Notes: generated by a model from the letters alone, not told the origin. A DNA stretch of 15,260 nucleotides from Pseudomonadota bacterium (GCA_021841985.1 JAKCCP010000328.1:1-15260), one strand, 5' to 3'; shown: positions 1-7,879, numbered from the stretch's first letter. Numbers and translations are program-made.

Positions 1-309
1 ATCTGTGATGACATCTTCTGGGTTGACCGGATGGACCACCACCGGCGGCGCGGTGATTTCCGGGCTGGCGGCCGGCTTCGCCGCGGGACTGGCCCCCGTG
101 GCCGCGCCGCCATGCCCCGCTTCGGGGGGCGTGGTTGATGGATTGGCCGATGGATTGGCCGGGGGGGGATTAGCGGGGGGCGTCACCGGGGTTGCCGGCG
201 GCGGCACCGGGGGCGGCCCGACCGGCTCCTGTGCCGCCACCGAGCCGGCGAGCAGGCTCACGGCCAACAAACCGAGCCTCGCGATACGTGCGGCACGCGC
301 GATGTTCAA
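1..309 (-). CDS. bamA: Secreted Pro-rich protein, probable N-terminus of BamA (partial)
   Basis: The frame is open from a TTG at 309 to the left edge (103 codons, no stop), so the gene is truncated by the window. The start is chosen because AGGAAG lies 7 nt upstream and because a typical Sec signal peptide follows: basic MNIARAARIAR, a hydrophobic LGLLAVSLLAG core, and a likely signal peptidase I site after SVAA. After cleavage comes a roughly 65-residue Pro/Ala-rich, probably disordered stretch with a tandem ANPS-ANPS unit, then ITAPPVVVHPVNPEDVITD. No POTRA domain is visible yet. The BamA call (outer-membrane beta-barrel assembly) rests mainly on its place directly downstream of rseP, the usual alphaproteobacterial order. 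Another secreted Pro-rich protein is possible. A GTG/TTG frame at 170-397 on the same strand lacks a signal peptide and is less likely. Confidence 0.6.
   Translation of the reverse strand, partial: MNIARAARIARLGLLAVSLLAGSVAAQEPVGPPPVPPPATPVTPPANPPPANPSANPSTTPPEAGHGGAATGASPAAKPAASPEITAPPVVVHPVNPEDVITD
137..160. repeat. Perfect 12-bp tandem duplication (2 copies) in the Pro-rich segment
   Basis: GATGGATTGGCC at 137-148 is repeated exactly at 149-160. On the minus strand it encodes ANPS twice in frame. An 8-G run (8 C in the coding sense) follows at 161-168 and encodes prolines. Both are slippage-prone sequences inside the presumed linker of the bamA-like gene. Confidence 0.85.
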
Positions 310-445
310 CGTCCAACTTCCTAAGCCTTGTCACCGCGCCCCGCACGGCGCGCGGACAATAGCCGCGCCTCCCCGGTCGCGCCACAGAGGAGATCACCGA
401 AACGCGAGTTTTAACGTCGGAGGGGGTTGGCGAGGCCGCGGCTGC

Positions 446-1561
446 TCAGCCGATGAGACGGGTGATCCAGTGAAACGCCCCGAGATGGCTGAGATCGTTC
501 CATGTCGCGAACACGAAAAGCCCGACAAGGAGCGCGAATCCGGCGCGAAACCCATATTCCTGGGCGCGCGGGGGGATCGGGCGGCGCAGCACCGCCTCGG
601 CGAGATAGAACAGCAGGTGGCCGCCATCGAGCACCGGGATGGGCAGCAGATTGATCAGCCCGAGATTGACCGAGAGCACGGCGATGAAGGAAATCAGGCT
701 CGCCGTCCCTTGCGCCGCGACCTGACCCGAAAGCTGGGCGATGCGGAGCGGCCCGCCGAGATCATCGGTGCCGATCCGCCCGGTGATCATCTGCCACACC
801 CCGCTCACCGTCTCGACCAGCACCCGCCAGGTCTCCGCGACGCCGGCGCCCGCCGCCGCCGCAAGCGAAAGCGGCTCGTAGCGGATTGTGCCGCCGGCGA
901 TGCCGAGCAGGCCGATCTTGCTGCCCGCGGCGAGGCGGCTGCCGGTGGTGACACCGAGCGTCCGGGTGGCGCCGTCGCGGCTGAGCGTGACTTCCAGCTT
1001 GCTGTCGGGATGGGCGGCGACGATGCGCTGGATGTCGTCGAAGCGGGTGATCGGGGCGCCGTCGATCGCCAGGATGCGATCGCCCTTGACGATCCCGGCG
1101 CTGGCGGCGGCCGAGGACGCCATCACCTCGCCCACCACCGGCTCCACCACCGGGCGTCCGGCGAAGGCGAACAGCAGGGTAAACAGCACGATCGCCAGAA
1201 GAAAATTGGCGAGCGGCCCGGCGGCGACGACGATGGCGCGCGAGAGCACCGGTTTTTCGTGAAACGTCCGCCCCGCGATCCAGGCCGCGCGCGCCTCGGG
1301 GGTGGCGTCTTCCGGCCGCTCCTGGCCGTGCAGCTTGACGAAGCCGCCCAAAGGCAGCCAGGCGACCCGCCACTCGGTCCCTAAATGGTCGGTCCAGGCG
1401 AAGAGCTTGCGGCCAAAGCCAATGGAAAACGCCTCGACATGCACGCCACGCCAACGCGCCGCGAGATAGTGGCCAAGCTCGTGGAAAAACACCAACACCC
1501 CGAGCACGACCAGAAAGGCCAGCACGGAGCGCAGGGGCCCGGAAATAAAATACTGCGCCAT
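446..1561 (-). CDS. rseP: RIP metalloprotease RseP (site-2 protease)
   Basis: This is a 371-residue inner-membrane zinc protease. It cleaves transmembrane segments, classically the anti-sigma factor RseA after DegS, and clears signal-peptide remnants. HELGH (residues 27-31) in the first membrane helix supplies the two His ligands and the catalytic Glu. The third metal ligand is D312 of the LDG motif in LLPIPVLDGG. A single PDZ domain occupies about residues 125-205, around VGEVMASSAAASAGIVKGDRI. E. coli RseP (about 450 aa) has two PDZ domains, whereas one is common in alphaproteobacteria. Further membrane helices lie near residues 95-115, 295-315 and 340-355. The ATG overlaps the dxr stop by one base (TGATG), which implies translational coupling. 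The longer frame extending upstream to 2557 is only a shadow through dxr. Confidence 0.96.
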   Translation of the reverse strand: MAQYFISGPLRSVLAFLVVLGVLVFFHELGHYLAARWRGVHVEAFSIGFGRKLFAWTDHLGTEWRVAWLPLGGFVKLHGQERPEDATPEARAAWIAGRTFHEKPVLSRAIVVAAGPLANFLLAIVLFTLLFAFAGRPVVEPVVGEVMASSAAASAGIVKGDRILAIDGAPITRFDDIQRIVAAHPDSKLEVTLSRDGATRTLGVTTGSRLAAGSKIGLLGIAGGTIRYEPLSLAAAAGAGVAETWRVLVETVSGVWQMITGRIGTDDLGGPLRIAQLSGQVAAQGTASLISFIAVLSVNLGLINLLPIPVLDGGHLLFYLAEAVLRRPIPPRAQEYGFRAGFALLVGLFVFATWNDLSHLGAFHWITRLIG

Positions 1562-2763
1562 CAATACACTCCGACCAGATTTTCGGCCAACTCGCGGGCC
1601 TCGCCATCGAGCGCGAGCACGGCGGCGAGATCGTCCGCCGCCGGCGCGCCGAGCCGTGCGAGCACCCGCTCCACCAGCTCGGCAATCGCCAGGAAACCGA
1701 TACGGCGGGCAAGAAAGGCGGCGACCGCGACCTCGTTCGCGGCATTGAGAACAGTGGGGGCGCCGGCGCCCGCGCGCAAGGCGGCCCGCGCCAGGGCGAG
1801 GGCGGGAAAGCGCGTGGCATCGGGCGGCGCAAAATCGAGCCGGCCGATCGCCGCGAGATCGAGCCGCGGCGCCGGTGTGGCCATGCGCGCGGGCCAGGCC
1901 AGGGCGTGCGCGATCGGCACCCGCATATCCGGCGAGCCGAGCTGCGCCAGCACGCTGCCATCGCTGAAATGCGCCATGCCATGAATGACCGATTGCGGAT
2001 GCACGACCACCTCGATGCGCGCCTCGCTGAGCGCGAACAGCCGCGAGGCCTCGATCACTTCGAGCCCTTTGTTCATCAGCGTGGCGGAATCGATGCTGAT
2101 CTTGGCGCCCATCGACCATATCGGATGACGGAGCGCCATCTCCGGCGTCGCCGCCCGCATCTCCGCGATCGAGGCGGTGCGGAACGGCCCGCCCGAGGCG
2201 GTGAGGACGATTTTTTCCAGGCTGGCGCGATTGCCGTCGGCGAGCGCCTGGAACACCGCGTTGTGCTCGGAATCGACCGGCAGCAGCACCGTCCCGGCCG
2301 CCTCGACTGCCCGCAGCATGACCTCGCCGGCCGAAACCAGCGCCTCCTTGTTGGCCAGCGCCACGGCCCGCGCCGCACCGATGGCGGCGAGCGTTGCCTT
2401 CAGGCCGGCCGCCCCGGTGATCGCCGCCATCGTCCAATCGACCGGCAGCGCCGCCGCCACCACCACCGCCTCGGCGCCGGCGGCGCTCTGCACCCCGCTG
2501 CCCGCGAGCGCCTCGCGGAGCGCCGGATAGGCGGTGGGGTCGGCGATCACCGCCCATTCGGCGCCGAACTGGCGGGCCTGGGCGGCGAGCAGCGCGACAT
2601 TGCGCCCGGCAACCAAAGCGCGCACGCGGAAGCGCGCGCGATCCTGGAGCAGGGACAGCGTCTGGGTGCCGACGCTGCCGGTGCTGCCGAGCACGGTGAC
2701 GCTGCGCGGCCCCGCTGGCGCCGGCGGCAAGGCGACATCAGGCGCGGGTGTGATCAGGTCCAC
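1561..2763 (-). CDS. dxr: 1-deoxy-D-xylulose-5-phosphate reductoisomerase
   Basis: Cytosolic enzyme that converts DXP to 2-C-methyl-D-erythritol 4-phosphate with NADPH, the committed step of the MEP isoprenoid pathway. It is 400 residues, the usual length. The NADPH-binding GSTGSVG is at residues 26-32 and ANKEALVSAG begins at 137. The metal ligands are D164 and E166 in LPVDSEHNAVFQ and E235 in NKGLE. The substrate loop contains ASGGPFR (189-195), HPIWSMG (213-219) and HPQS (255-258). The start is GTG, chosen because AAGGAG lies 7 nt upstream. It overlaps the 3' end of cdsA by 10 nt. The neighbouring uppS uses the isoprenoid units made by this pathway. Confidence 0.97.
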   Translation of the reverse strand: MDLITPAPDVALPPAPAGPRSVTVLGSTGSVGTQTLSLLQDRARFRVRALVAGRNVALLAAQARQFGAEWAVIADPTAYPALREALAGSGVQSAAGAEAVVVAAALPVDWTMAAITGAAGLKATLAAIGAARAVALANKEALVSAGEVMLRAVEAAGTVLLPVDSEHNAVFQALADGNRASLEKIVLTASGGPFRTASIAEMRAATPEMALRHPIWSMGAKISIDSATLMNKGLEVIEASRLFALSEARIEVVVHPQSVIHGMAHFSDGSVLAQLGSPDMRVPIAHALAWPARMATPAPRLDLAAIGRLDFAPPDATRFPALALARAALRAGAGAPTVLNAANEVAVAAFLARRIGFLAIAELVERVLARLGAPAADDLAAVLALDGEARELAENLVGVY

Positions 2764-3611
2764 AGCAAAACTCCTTGCCCGAGACTGAGCGCCAAAACCG
2801 CCGCCGCCGGGGCAGCCGTCAGAACGCCATCGAGGCGGTCGAACAGGCCACCATGGCCGGGGATCAGCCGGCTTGAATCCTTAACCCGAAACTGGCGCTT
2901 GAGAAAACTTTCGAGCAGATCGCCGCCCTGCGCCACCACGCCGAGGCCGGCGGCGATCAGCCCGGCATGGAGCGCCGTCGGCGCCGAGGCGGTCTCGGCG
3001 ACGGCGATTCCGGCGGCGATCGCGGCGACCAGCCCGCCCGCCGCGCCCGACCAGGTCTTGCCCGGCGAGATCGCCGGGGCGAGTTTCGGGCCGCCGATCA
3101 GCCGGCCGGCAAGATAGGCGCCGATATCGCTGGCCCAGATGACCAGCACCAGGAAAAAGATATTATCCCGCCCGGCGGCGGTGCCGGCATCGTCGCGGAG
3201 CCACACCAGCGCGACGCTCGCGAGCCCGATATAGAAAGTGCCAAAGGCGAGAAGCGCGGCCCGGCGCCAGACCGGCTCGGCGTCGCCGGGCGGCGTCGCC
3301 ACGATCGCGGCCACCGCCGCCCCGCCCCCCAGCACGGCGAGCCCCGCCTGGGCGAGACCCGCTCCCGTGAGCAGGGTCGCGGCCGCGACGGCAAAAAACA
3401 CCGCGAGCGCCGGGGGGCTCGGCGCCGGCTGGGCGCAGAGCGCCAGCCACTCCGCCGTGAGGCCGAGTGCCGCGAGCAGCACCAGCGCCATCCAGAAGGC
3501 CGCGCCGAACCAGATCCCGGCCAGCGCCAGCGGGGCCAGCACCAAGGCCGAGAGCACCCGCACCCGCAGATCGCCCCATGATGAGGACCGCGTTTCAGCC
3601 GGGGCGGGCAC
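2754..3611 (-). CDS. cdsA: Phosphatidate cytidylyltransferase
   Basis: Integral inner-membrane enzyme that makes CDP-diacylglycerol from phosphatidate and CTP, the precursor of bacterial phospholipids. The C-terminus carries the full family signature SFLKRQFRVKDSSRLIPGHG followed by GLFDRLD (about residues 235-261 from the chosen start), with the metal-binding Asp residues and the HGG turn. Before it are several Ala/Leu-rich membrane helices and the KLAPAISPGKTWSG segment typical of CdsA. The start is uncertain. The frame is open up to an in-frame start at 3671, which would overlap uppS by 77 nt. An ATG at 3635 and a GTG at 3611 are alternatives. I chose the GTG (285 aa) because purine-rich GGAG/AGG precedes it and the overlap with uppS shrinks to 17 nt. 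The true start may be upstream. Confidence 0.94.
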   Translation of the reverse strand: MPAPAETRSSSWGDLRVRVLSALVLAPLALAGIWFGAAFWMALVLLAALGLTAEWLALCAQPAPSPPALAVFFAVAAATLLTGAGLAQAGLAVLGGGAAVAAIVATPPGDAEPVWRRAALLAFGTFYIGLASVALVWLRDDAGTAAGRDNIFFLVLVIWASDIGAYLAGRLIGGPKLAPAISPGKTWSGAAGGLVAAIAAGIAVAETASAPTALHAGLIAAGLGVVAQGGDLLESFLKRQFRVKDSSRLIPGHGGLFDRLDGVLTAAPAAAVLALSLGQGVLLWT

Positions 3612-4350
3612 CGAACCTGCGCTCCCGGCTGGCATAATCGGCCAGGGCCTCGGCGAATTGTACAGCGCCAAAATCCGGCCACAGCACGTTCAGGAACACC
3701 AGCTCGGCATAGGCCGCTTGCCAGAGCAGGAAATTGGAGAGCCGCTGTTCGCCGCTGGTACGGATGATGAGATCGGGATCGGGCATGCCGTCGGTGAAGA
3801 GCAGCCGGCCGAACGCCGCCTCATCGAGCGCCGCGGGGTCGATCTCGCCGGCCGCGATCGCCGCCGCCGCCCGCCGCGCCGCCGCAACGATCTCGGCCCG
3901 CCCGCCATAGGAGAGCGCGATGGTGAGATTGAGCCGGGCATTGGCCCGCGTCGCGCGTTCGGCGGCGCCCAGGCTTGCCTGGATATCGTCGGGAAACCGC
4001 GCCGCCTCGCCGATCACCCGGAGCCGCACGCCATGGGCCGCGAGTTCGGCGATCTCGCTTTTGACATAGTGGCGCAGCAGCGTGGTGAGGTCGTTGACCT
4101 CGCCGGCTGGGCGGCGCCAGTTCTCGCTGCTGAAGGCATAGAGCGTGAGCCAGGCGACGCCATGGTGCAGCGCCGCCTCGATGGTGCGCCGCACCGCCAT
4201 GGCGCCGGCGCGATGGCCGGCGATCCGCGGCAGGCCGCGTGACGCGGCCCAGCGGCCGTTGCCATCCATGATGATCGCGACATGCGCCGGCACCGTCCCG
4301 AGCTCCGCCGGAAGAGCCTTGCGCGCCGCAGTCTTGGTGGTGGCCGACAT
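3595..4350 (-). CDS. uppS: Undecaprenyl diphosphate synthase (cis-prenyltransferase)
   Basis: Condenses isopentenyl diphosphate onto farnesyl diphosphate in cis to make the C55 carrier lipid for peptidoglycan and other envelope polymers. It is 251 residues, normal for the family. IIMDGNGRWA (about residues 26-35) carries the catalytic Asp29 and the diphosphate-binding loop. The other conserved blocks follow in order: GHRAGA, TLYAFSSENWRRP (from about 69), SYGGR, and DLIIRTSGEQRLSNFLLWQ with the IPP-binding Arg and Ser residues. The ATG is preceded by GAGG at 5 nt. The stop of frr lies 7 nt upstream, and the 3' end overlaps the start region of cdsA. Confidence 0.97.
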   Translation of the reverse strand: MSATTKTAARKALPAELGTVPAHVAIIMDGNGRWAASRGLPRIAGHRAGAMAVRRTIEAALHHGVAWLTLYAFSSENWRRPAGEVNDLTTLLRHYVKSEIAELAAHGVRLRVIGEAARFPDDIQASLGAAERATRANARLNLTIALSYGGRAEIVAAARRAAAAIAAGEIDPAALDEAAFGRLLFTDGMPDPDLIIRTSGEQRLSNFLLWQAAYAELVFLNVLWPDFGAVQFAEALADYASRERRFGARPG

Positions 4351-4357
4351 CAGAGCC

Positions 4358-4924
4358 TCAGACCTGCCGGATGTCCCTTTCCTTTTCCGCCAGTATCTCG
4401 TCGACCCGCTTGATGTAGTGGTCGGTTAGTTTCTGCACTTCATCCGACCAATGCGCCACATCGTCCTCGCTGATTTCGTGTTTCTTCTCATGCGCCTTGA
4501 TGTGATCCATGCCATCGCGCCGCACCCCGCGTACCGCGACCCGCGCGCCCTCGGCATAGCGGGCGGCGGCCTTGGCGAGTTCCACCCGCCGCTCCTGCGT
4601 CAGAATCGGGATTGGCACCCGCACGAGCTGGCCGTCGGAGGCCGGGTTGAGCCCGAGCCCGGCATCGCGGATCGCCCGCTCCACCGCGCCGACCAGGGTC
4701 CGGTCCCAGACCTGAACGGTGAGCATGCGGGCCTCCGGCACGCCGATGGTGCCGACCTGGCTGAGCGGCAATTCGCCGCCATAGGCCTCGACGCGCACCG
4801 GCTCCAGCAAAGCGGGGCTCGCGCGCCCGGTGCGCAGGCCGGCGAATTCGCGCTTCAGGGTCTCCAGCGCGCCTTCCATCCGGCGGGAGAGATCCTGCTT
4901 CAAGGCATTGAGATCAGCCGCCAC
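4358..4924 (-). CDS. frr: Ribosome recycling factor
   Basis: Cytosolic tRNA-shaped factor that, with EF-G, splits post-termination ribosomes. It is 188 residues against about 185 in E. coli. The three-helix bundle begins [20 protein letters not shown]. The signature [21 protein letters not shown] lies near residues 29-49 (shown here as two joined pieces, [13 protein letters not shown] and PVRVEAYG). The conserved [11 protein letters not shown] and RRDGMDHIK segments follow. The start is GTG, with GGGGGAA about 6 nt upstream. It sits 23 nt after pyrH and 7 nt before uppS, so it is very probably in the same transcript. Confidence 0.97.
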   Translation of the reverse strand: MAADLNALKQDLSRRMEGALETLKREFAGLRTGRASPALLEPVRVEAYGGELPLSQVGTIGVPEARMLTVQVWDRTLVGAVERAIRDAGLGLNPASDGQLVRVPIPILTQERRVELAKAAARYAEGARVAVRGVRRDGMDHIKAHEKKHEISEDDVAHWSDEVQKLTDHYIKRVDEILAEKERDIRQV

Positions 4925-4947
4925 GGCAATTCCCCCGGAACATTTTC

Positions 4948-5670
4948 CTAGGCTTCGACGATGGTCGTGAAACGCCCCTCGCCGCGCATGACGCGCGCGA
5001 AGGCGCCGGAAGCGTTGATGTTAAACACCACGATCGGCAGGCCATTCTCGCGCGCCAGGCTGACCGCCGCGGCGTCCATCACCGCGAGATCGCGCGACAG
5101 CACGTCGAGATAGGTCAGCTCGTGGTAGCGCTCGGCGTCCGCGACCTTGCGCGGATCGGCGGAATAGACGCCATCGACCTGGGTGCCCTTGAGCAGCGCG
5201 TCACACTTCATCTCGGCCGCGCGCAAGGCCGCCGCGGTGTCGGTGGTGAAGAACGGGTTGCCGGTGCCGGCGGCGAAAATCACCACCCGGCCCTTTTCCA
5301 TGTGCCGCTCGGCGCGGCGGCGGATATAGGGCTCGCAGACGCTGGCCATCGGGATGGCCGATTGCACCCGGGTCGCGACCCCACGCTTTTCCAGCGCGTT
5401 CTGGAGCGCGAGCGCGTTGATCACCGTCGCCAACATACCCATGTAGTCAGCCTGGGCGCGATCCATGCCCCCGGCCGCTCCCGAAACCCCGCGGAAAATA
5501 TTGCCCCCGCCGATCACCAGGCAGACTTCGGCCCCCATCGCCACGACATCGCCGATATCGCTGGCGATGCGGTGCACGGTTTCGGGATCGAGGCCGTACT
5601 CGCGCTCCCCCATCAGCGCCTCGCCGGACACTTTCAGAAGGACGCGCTTATAGGGTTGCCGCTCGGTCAT
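4948..5670 (-). CDS. pyrH: Uridylate kinase (UMP kinase)
   Basis: Phosphorylates UMP to UDP in pyrimidine nucleotide synthesis and belongs to the amino-acid-kinase fold. From the chosen ATG it is 240 residues, close to E. coli (241). [15 protein letters not shown] near the N-terminus is the phosphate-binding loop. GGGNIFRG (54-61) and [17 protein letters not shown] form the nucleotide and UMP sites, and [17 protein letters not shown] is the usual late motif. A second in-frame ATG at 5688 would add MGRFPG. Neither start has a good Shine-Dalgarno, and I prefer 5670 because homologues begin just before YKR. A candidate promoter lies immediately upstream (5698-5726). frr follows after 23 nt. Confidence 0.96.
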   Translation of the reverse strand: MTERQPYKRVLLKVSGEALMGEREYGLDPETVHRIASDIGDVVAMGAEVCLVIGGGNIFRGVSGAAGGMDRAQADYMGMLATVINALALQNALEKRGVATRVQSAIPMASVCEPYIRRRAERHMEKGRVVIFAAGTGNPFFTTDTAAALRAAEMKCDALLKGTQVDGVYSADPRKVADAERYHELTYLDVLSRDLAVMDAAAVSLARENGLPIVVFNINASGAFARVMRGEGRFTTIVEA

Positions 5671-5697
5671 GCCAGGAAATCGTCCCATGCCGAACGC

Positions 5698-5726
5698 AAA
5701 CTACTGGCCCGGCCGGCGATGAACAA
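5698..5726 (-). promoter_or_regulatory. Candidate sigma70-type promoter upstream of pyrH
   Basis: On the minus strand TTGTTC (5726-5721) and TAGTTT (5703-5698) are separated by 17 nt. A transcript would start close to 5691, giving a nearly leaderless mRNA for the ATG at 5688 or a leader of about 20 nt for the ATG at 5670. The -10 match is weak, so this is only a candidate. The rest of the tsf-pyrH gap holds one 5-bp hairpin (5745-5757) without a T-run, hence no convincing terminator. Confidence 0.3.
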
Positions 5727-5764
5727 GGGCCGTGGCGGAAGTCGCGGCGGGCCGCCGATGCGCC

Positions 5765-6685
5765 TCACTCGGTTGCGGCGAGACCGGCGGCGGCGGCGAC
5801 CTCGGCGGCGAAATCGCCGCCCTGGCGCGCAATGCCCTCGCCCAACTGGAACCGCGCGAAGCCGGCCAGCCGCGCCCCTGATTTCGCGAGCACGGCGCGC
5901 ACCCGGCTCTCGCCGTCATGCACCCAGACCTGCTCCAGCAGCACCACCTCCTCATAGTATTTGCGGATGCGGCCCTCGACCATCTTCTCGATGATCGCCT
6001 CGGGCTTGCCCGAGGCCCGCGCCTGCTCGGCCAGGATCGCCTTCTCGCGCAGCAGCGCCGCGGGATCGACGCCGTCGATATCGATCGCCTCGGGCCGCGT
6101 CGCGGCGATGTGCATGCCGACCTGACGGCCGAGCGTTTCCAGCGCCTGGCCCTCGCTATTGCCCTCGAGCGCAACCAGCACGCCGATCTTGCCGAGACCG
6201 GGGCGGAGGGCGGCATGCACATAGCTCGCCACCACGCCTTGCGGCACGGCGAGCACGCGGGCGCGACGGAGTGACATGTTCTCGCCGATGGTGGCCACGA
6301 GATGGGTCAGTTCCTCGGCCACCGTTCGCTCGCTATCGGGAAAAGCGGCGGCACCGATCGCGGCGATGTCTTCGCCGACATGCAGCGCGACCTTGGCGAC
6401 GGTTGCGACAAAATGCTGGAAGTGCTCGTTGCGCGCGACGAAATCGGTCTCGGCGTTGACCTCGACCATCGCCGCCTTGGCCGGCACCGAGGCGACGGCG
6501 ATCAACCCTTCGGCGGCGACGCGGCCGGATTTCTTCGCCGCCGCCGCGAGACCCTTCTTGCGCAGCCAGTCGGTTGCGGCCTCGAGATCGCCGCTCGTTT
6601 CGCCCAGCGCCTTCTTGCAATCCATCATGCCGGCGCCGGTTTTCTCGCGCAGTTCCTTGACCAACGCGGCGGTGATTTCAGCCAT
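5765..6685 (-). CDS. tsf: Translation elongation factor Ts
   Basis: Guanine-nucleotide exchange factor for EF-Tu, acting in the cytosol. It is 306 residues (E. coli 283). The N-terminal UBA-like module [19 protein letters not shown] is followed by the signature MMDCKKAL and by [28 protein letters not shown] (about residues 79-93) is the TDF contact motif that disrupts Mg2+ binding in EF-Tu. [11 protein letters not shown] is also typical. The start is supported by GGGAGAAG just upstream of the ATG. It follows rpsB after 126 nt, the classic rpsB-tsf pair, and is followed by pyrH after a gap of about 90 nt. Confidence 0.98.
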   Translation of the reverse strand: MAEITAALVKELREKTGAGMMDCKKALGETSGDLEAATDWLRKKGLAAAAKKSGRVAAEGLIAVASVPAKAAMVEVNAETDFVARNEHFQHFVATVAKVALHVGEDIAAIGAAAFPDSERTVAEELTHLVATIGENMSLRRARVLAVPQGVVASYVHAALRPGLGKIGVLVALEGNSEGQALETLGRQVGMHIAATRPEAIDIDGVDPAALLREKAILAEQARASGKPEAIIEKMVEGRIRKYYEEVVLLEQVWVHDGESRVRAVLAKSGARLAGFARFQLGEGIARQGGDFAAEVAAAAGLAATE

Positions 6686-6811
6686 TTTCTTCTCCCGGTC
6701 TCGGTTTGCTCAGAGCCTGCAAATCAATCGCACTTGAAAACGAATACTCTCTGGGAACATTGCTTCTTTTCCGATCAATTCCGGGGCGCGAGGGCATGCT
6801 TTTTCAAACGC
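6686..6811 (-). other. rpsB-tsf intergenic gap, AT-richer than its surroundings
   Basis: This 126-bp gap is noticeably less GC-rich than the flanking genes. It holds runs such as GGAAAAGAAG and TTCGTTTTC in the minus sense. In many bacteria this gap carries a partial terminator or a tsf promoter. TTGATC is present as a possible -35, but I could not find a well-spaced -10, and no strong hairpin with a T-run is visible. Confidence 0.4.
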
Positions 6812-7588
6812 TCAGGCGGCGGGGTGCTCGGGGGCAAGATCGGCGAGGGCGGCTGGCGGCAATTCCGGCGCGGCGCCGAGGTCGGCGCCCGAGGCCGCCA
6901 TCTCGGCGCTGATGCCATCGAGCACGGCGCCGGCGACGAGATCGCAATAGAGTTCGATCGCGCGCACCGCGTCGTCATTGCCAGGGATCGGATAGGTGAC
7001 GCCTTGGGGATTGGAATTGCTGTCGAGCACGGCGACCACCGGAATACCGAGCTTGGTCGCCTCCTCGACGGCGAGTTTTTCCTTGTTGGTGTCGATGATG
7101 AATAGGATATCGGGCAGCCCGCCCATCTCCTTGATGCCACCCAAGGCGCGCTCCAGCTTGTCGCGGGTGCGGGTGATGTTCAGCACCTCTTTCTTGGTCA
7201 GGCCATGGACCTCCCCGCTCAGCATGTCCTCGATCTGGCGCAGCCGCTTGATGCTCGCGATGATGGTCTTCCAGTTGGTCAGCGTGCCGCCGAGCCAGCG
7301 GTGGTTGACGTAATACTGGCCGCAGCGCTTGGCCGAGTCGGCGACATATTCGGCGGCCGCGCGCTTGGTGCCGACGAACAGCACCCGCCCGCCCCCGGCC
7401 ACCACGTCGCGCACCGCGCGGAGCGCGCGGTCGAGCAGCGGCACCGTCTGTTGCAGGTCGATAATGTGCACCTGGTTGCGCACGCCAAACAAATAGGGCG
7501 CCATGCGCGGATCCCAGCGCCGCGTATGGTGACCGAAATGCACGCCGGCTTCGAGTAGCTGGCGCAAGGTGAATTCAGGCATCGCCAT
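6812..7588 (-). CDS. rpsB: 30S ribosomal protein S2
   Basis: Small-subunit ribosomal protein, 258 residues, standard for alphaproteobacteria. The N-terminus [26 protein letters not shown] (quoted as [15 protein letters not shown] and [11 protein letters not shown]) is diagnostic. [39 protein letters not shown] and the late [17 protein letters not shown] block follow. The C-terminal tail from about residue 228 is Ala/Pro-rich and variable. Two ATGs are possible (7588 and 7582). I chose 7588 because AAGGAG lies 8 nt upstream of it, against 14 nt for the second. The gene opens the translation and envelope block, and its leader contains a strong foldable structure. Confidence 0.98.
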   Translation of the reverse strand: MAMPEFTLRQLLEAGVHFGHHTRRWDPRMAPYLFGVRNQVHIIDLQQTVPLLDRALRAVRDVVAGGGRVLFVGTKRAAAEYVADSAKRCGQYYVNHRWLGGTLTNWKTIIASIKRLRQIEDMLSGEVHGLTKKEVLNITRTRDKLERALGGIKEMGGLPDILFIIDTNKEKLAVEEATKLGIPVVAVLDSNSNPQGVTYPIPGNDDAVRAIELYCDLVAGAVLDGISAEMAASGADLGAAPELPPAALADLAPEHPAA

Positions 7589-7623
7589 GACGCGATCTCC
7601 TTTCCCGTGTCCGGTTGAACCTC

Positions 7624-7680
7624 CGCGGGGCGAGGCCAGTGGCCACCGGACCCGGCATCAGCCGGGGAAGGCGCCCCGCG
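7624..7680 (-). promoter_or_regulatory. Structured rpsB leader, candidate autoregulatory RNA
   Basis: A perfect 9-bp inverted repeat, CGCGGGGCG (7624-7632) and CGCCCCGCG (7672-7680), encloses two smaller hairpins: GGCC-AGT-GGCC (7634-7644) and CCCGGC-ATCA-GCCGGG (7651-7666). This makes a three-way-junction-like fold ending about 35 nt before the rpsB start and just upstream of its Shine-Dalgarno. S2 autoregulation through the rpsB leader is established for gammaproteobacteria. A similar role here is inference. Confidence 0.4.
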
Positions 7681-7711
7681 TGTGAATTACCGGCAAGCGG
7701 CCGGCGCGCGG

Positions 7712-7740
7712 GATATGGCGGAAAACCCTCGCCAAGGCAA
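7712..7740 (-). promoter_or_regulatory. Candidate rpsB promoter
   Basis: On the minus strand TTGCCT (7740-7735) and CATATC (7717-7712) are spaced by 17 nt. The expected start near 7705 would give a leader of about 117 nt containing the three-way-junction structure and the AAGGAG ribosome-binding site. The match is partial. Confidence 0.4.
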
Positions 7741-7775
7741 GCCGTGCGTCATCGCGGGCGAGCGATTGACGGCCA

Positions 7776-7879
7776 GGGGCAAAGCCCCGGGAACCCTTCC
7801 CGGGATGCGGCCCGGGGGGCGCTGCCCCCCAGCTTGTCCAGGGCAGCGCCCTGGCCCGTACAAGCTCTCGCTCGTACAA
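7776..7879. repeat. Four tandem GC-rich hairpins plus a CGTACAA direct repeat
   Basis: Four adjacent short-loop palindromes are read on the plus strand. They are GGGGC-AAA-GCCCC (7776-7788), CCCGGGAA-CCC-TTCCCGGG (7786-7804, sharing three bases with the first), GGGGGGC-GCT-GCCCCCC (7814-7830) and CCAGGGC-AGC-GCCCTGG (7838-7854). They are followed by CGTACAA at 7857-7863 and again at 7873-7879. No T-run follows a stem in either direction, so it is not a standard intrinsic terminator. It looks like a REP-type intergenic element, and it could still insulate the tad genes from rpsB. The remaining part of the 7589-7943 gap (7880-7943) shows nothing I can name. Confidence 0.75.

Noticed and set aside
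5..1384. 459-residue plus-strand open frame
   Set aside because: It runs antisense to the bamA-like gene and rseP, has no recognisable domain and shows Arg/Gly/Asp-rich shadow composition typical of high-GC antisense frames.
1562..2557. Long minus-strand frame joined in frame to rseP (703 residues in total)
   Set aside because: Its first part is an alternate frame of dxr with Arg/Gly/Ala-rich composition. RseP homology starts at the ATG at 1561, coupled to the dxr stop.
1906..3117. 403-residue plus-strand frame opposite dxr and cdsA
   Set aside because: The minus-strand genes there are unmistakable, and the plus frame has no motif, no membrane pattern and no ribosome-binding site.
5745..5757. 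Terminator between tsf and pyrH
   Set aside because: There is a single 5-bp GC stem with no T-run, which is common by chance in sequence of this composition.
7776..7879. CRISPR array or intrinsic terminator
   Set aside because: The palindromes are all different and lack regular spacers, so not CRISPR. No U-run follows any stem, so not a standard intrinsic terminator.
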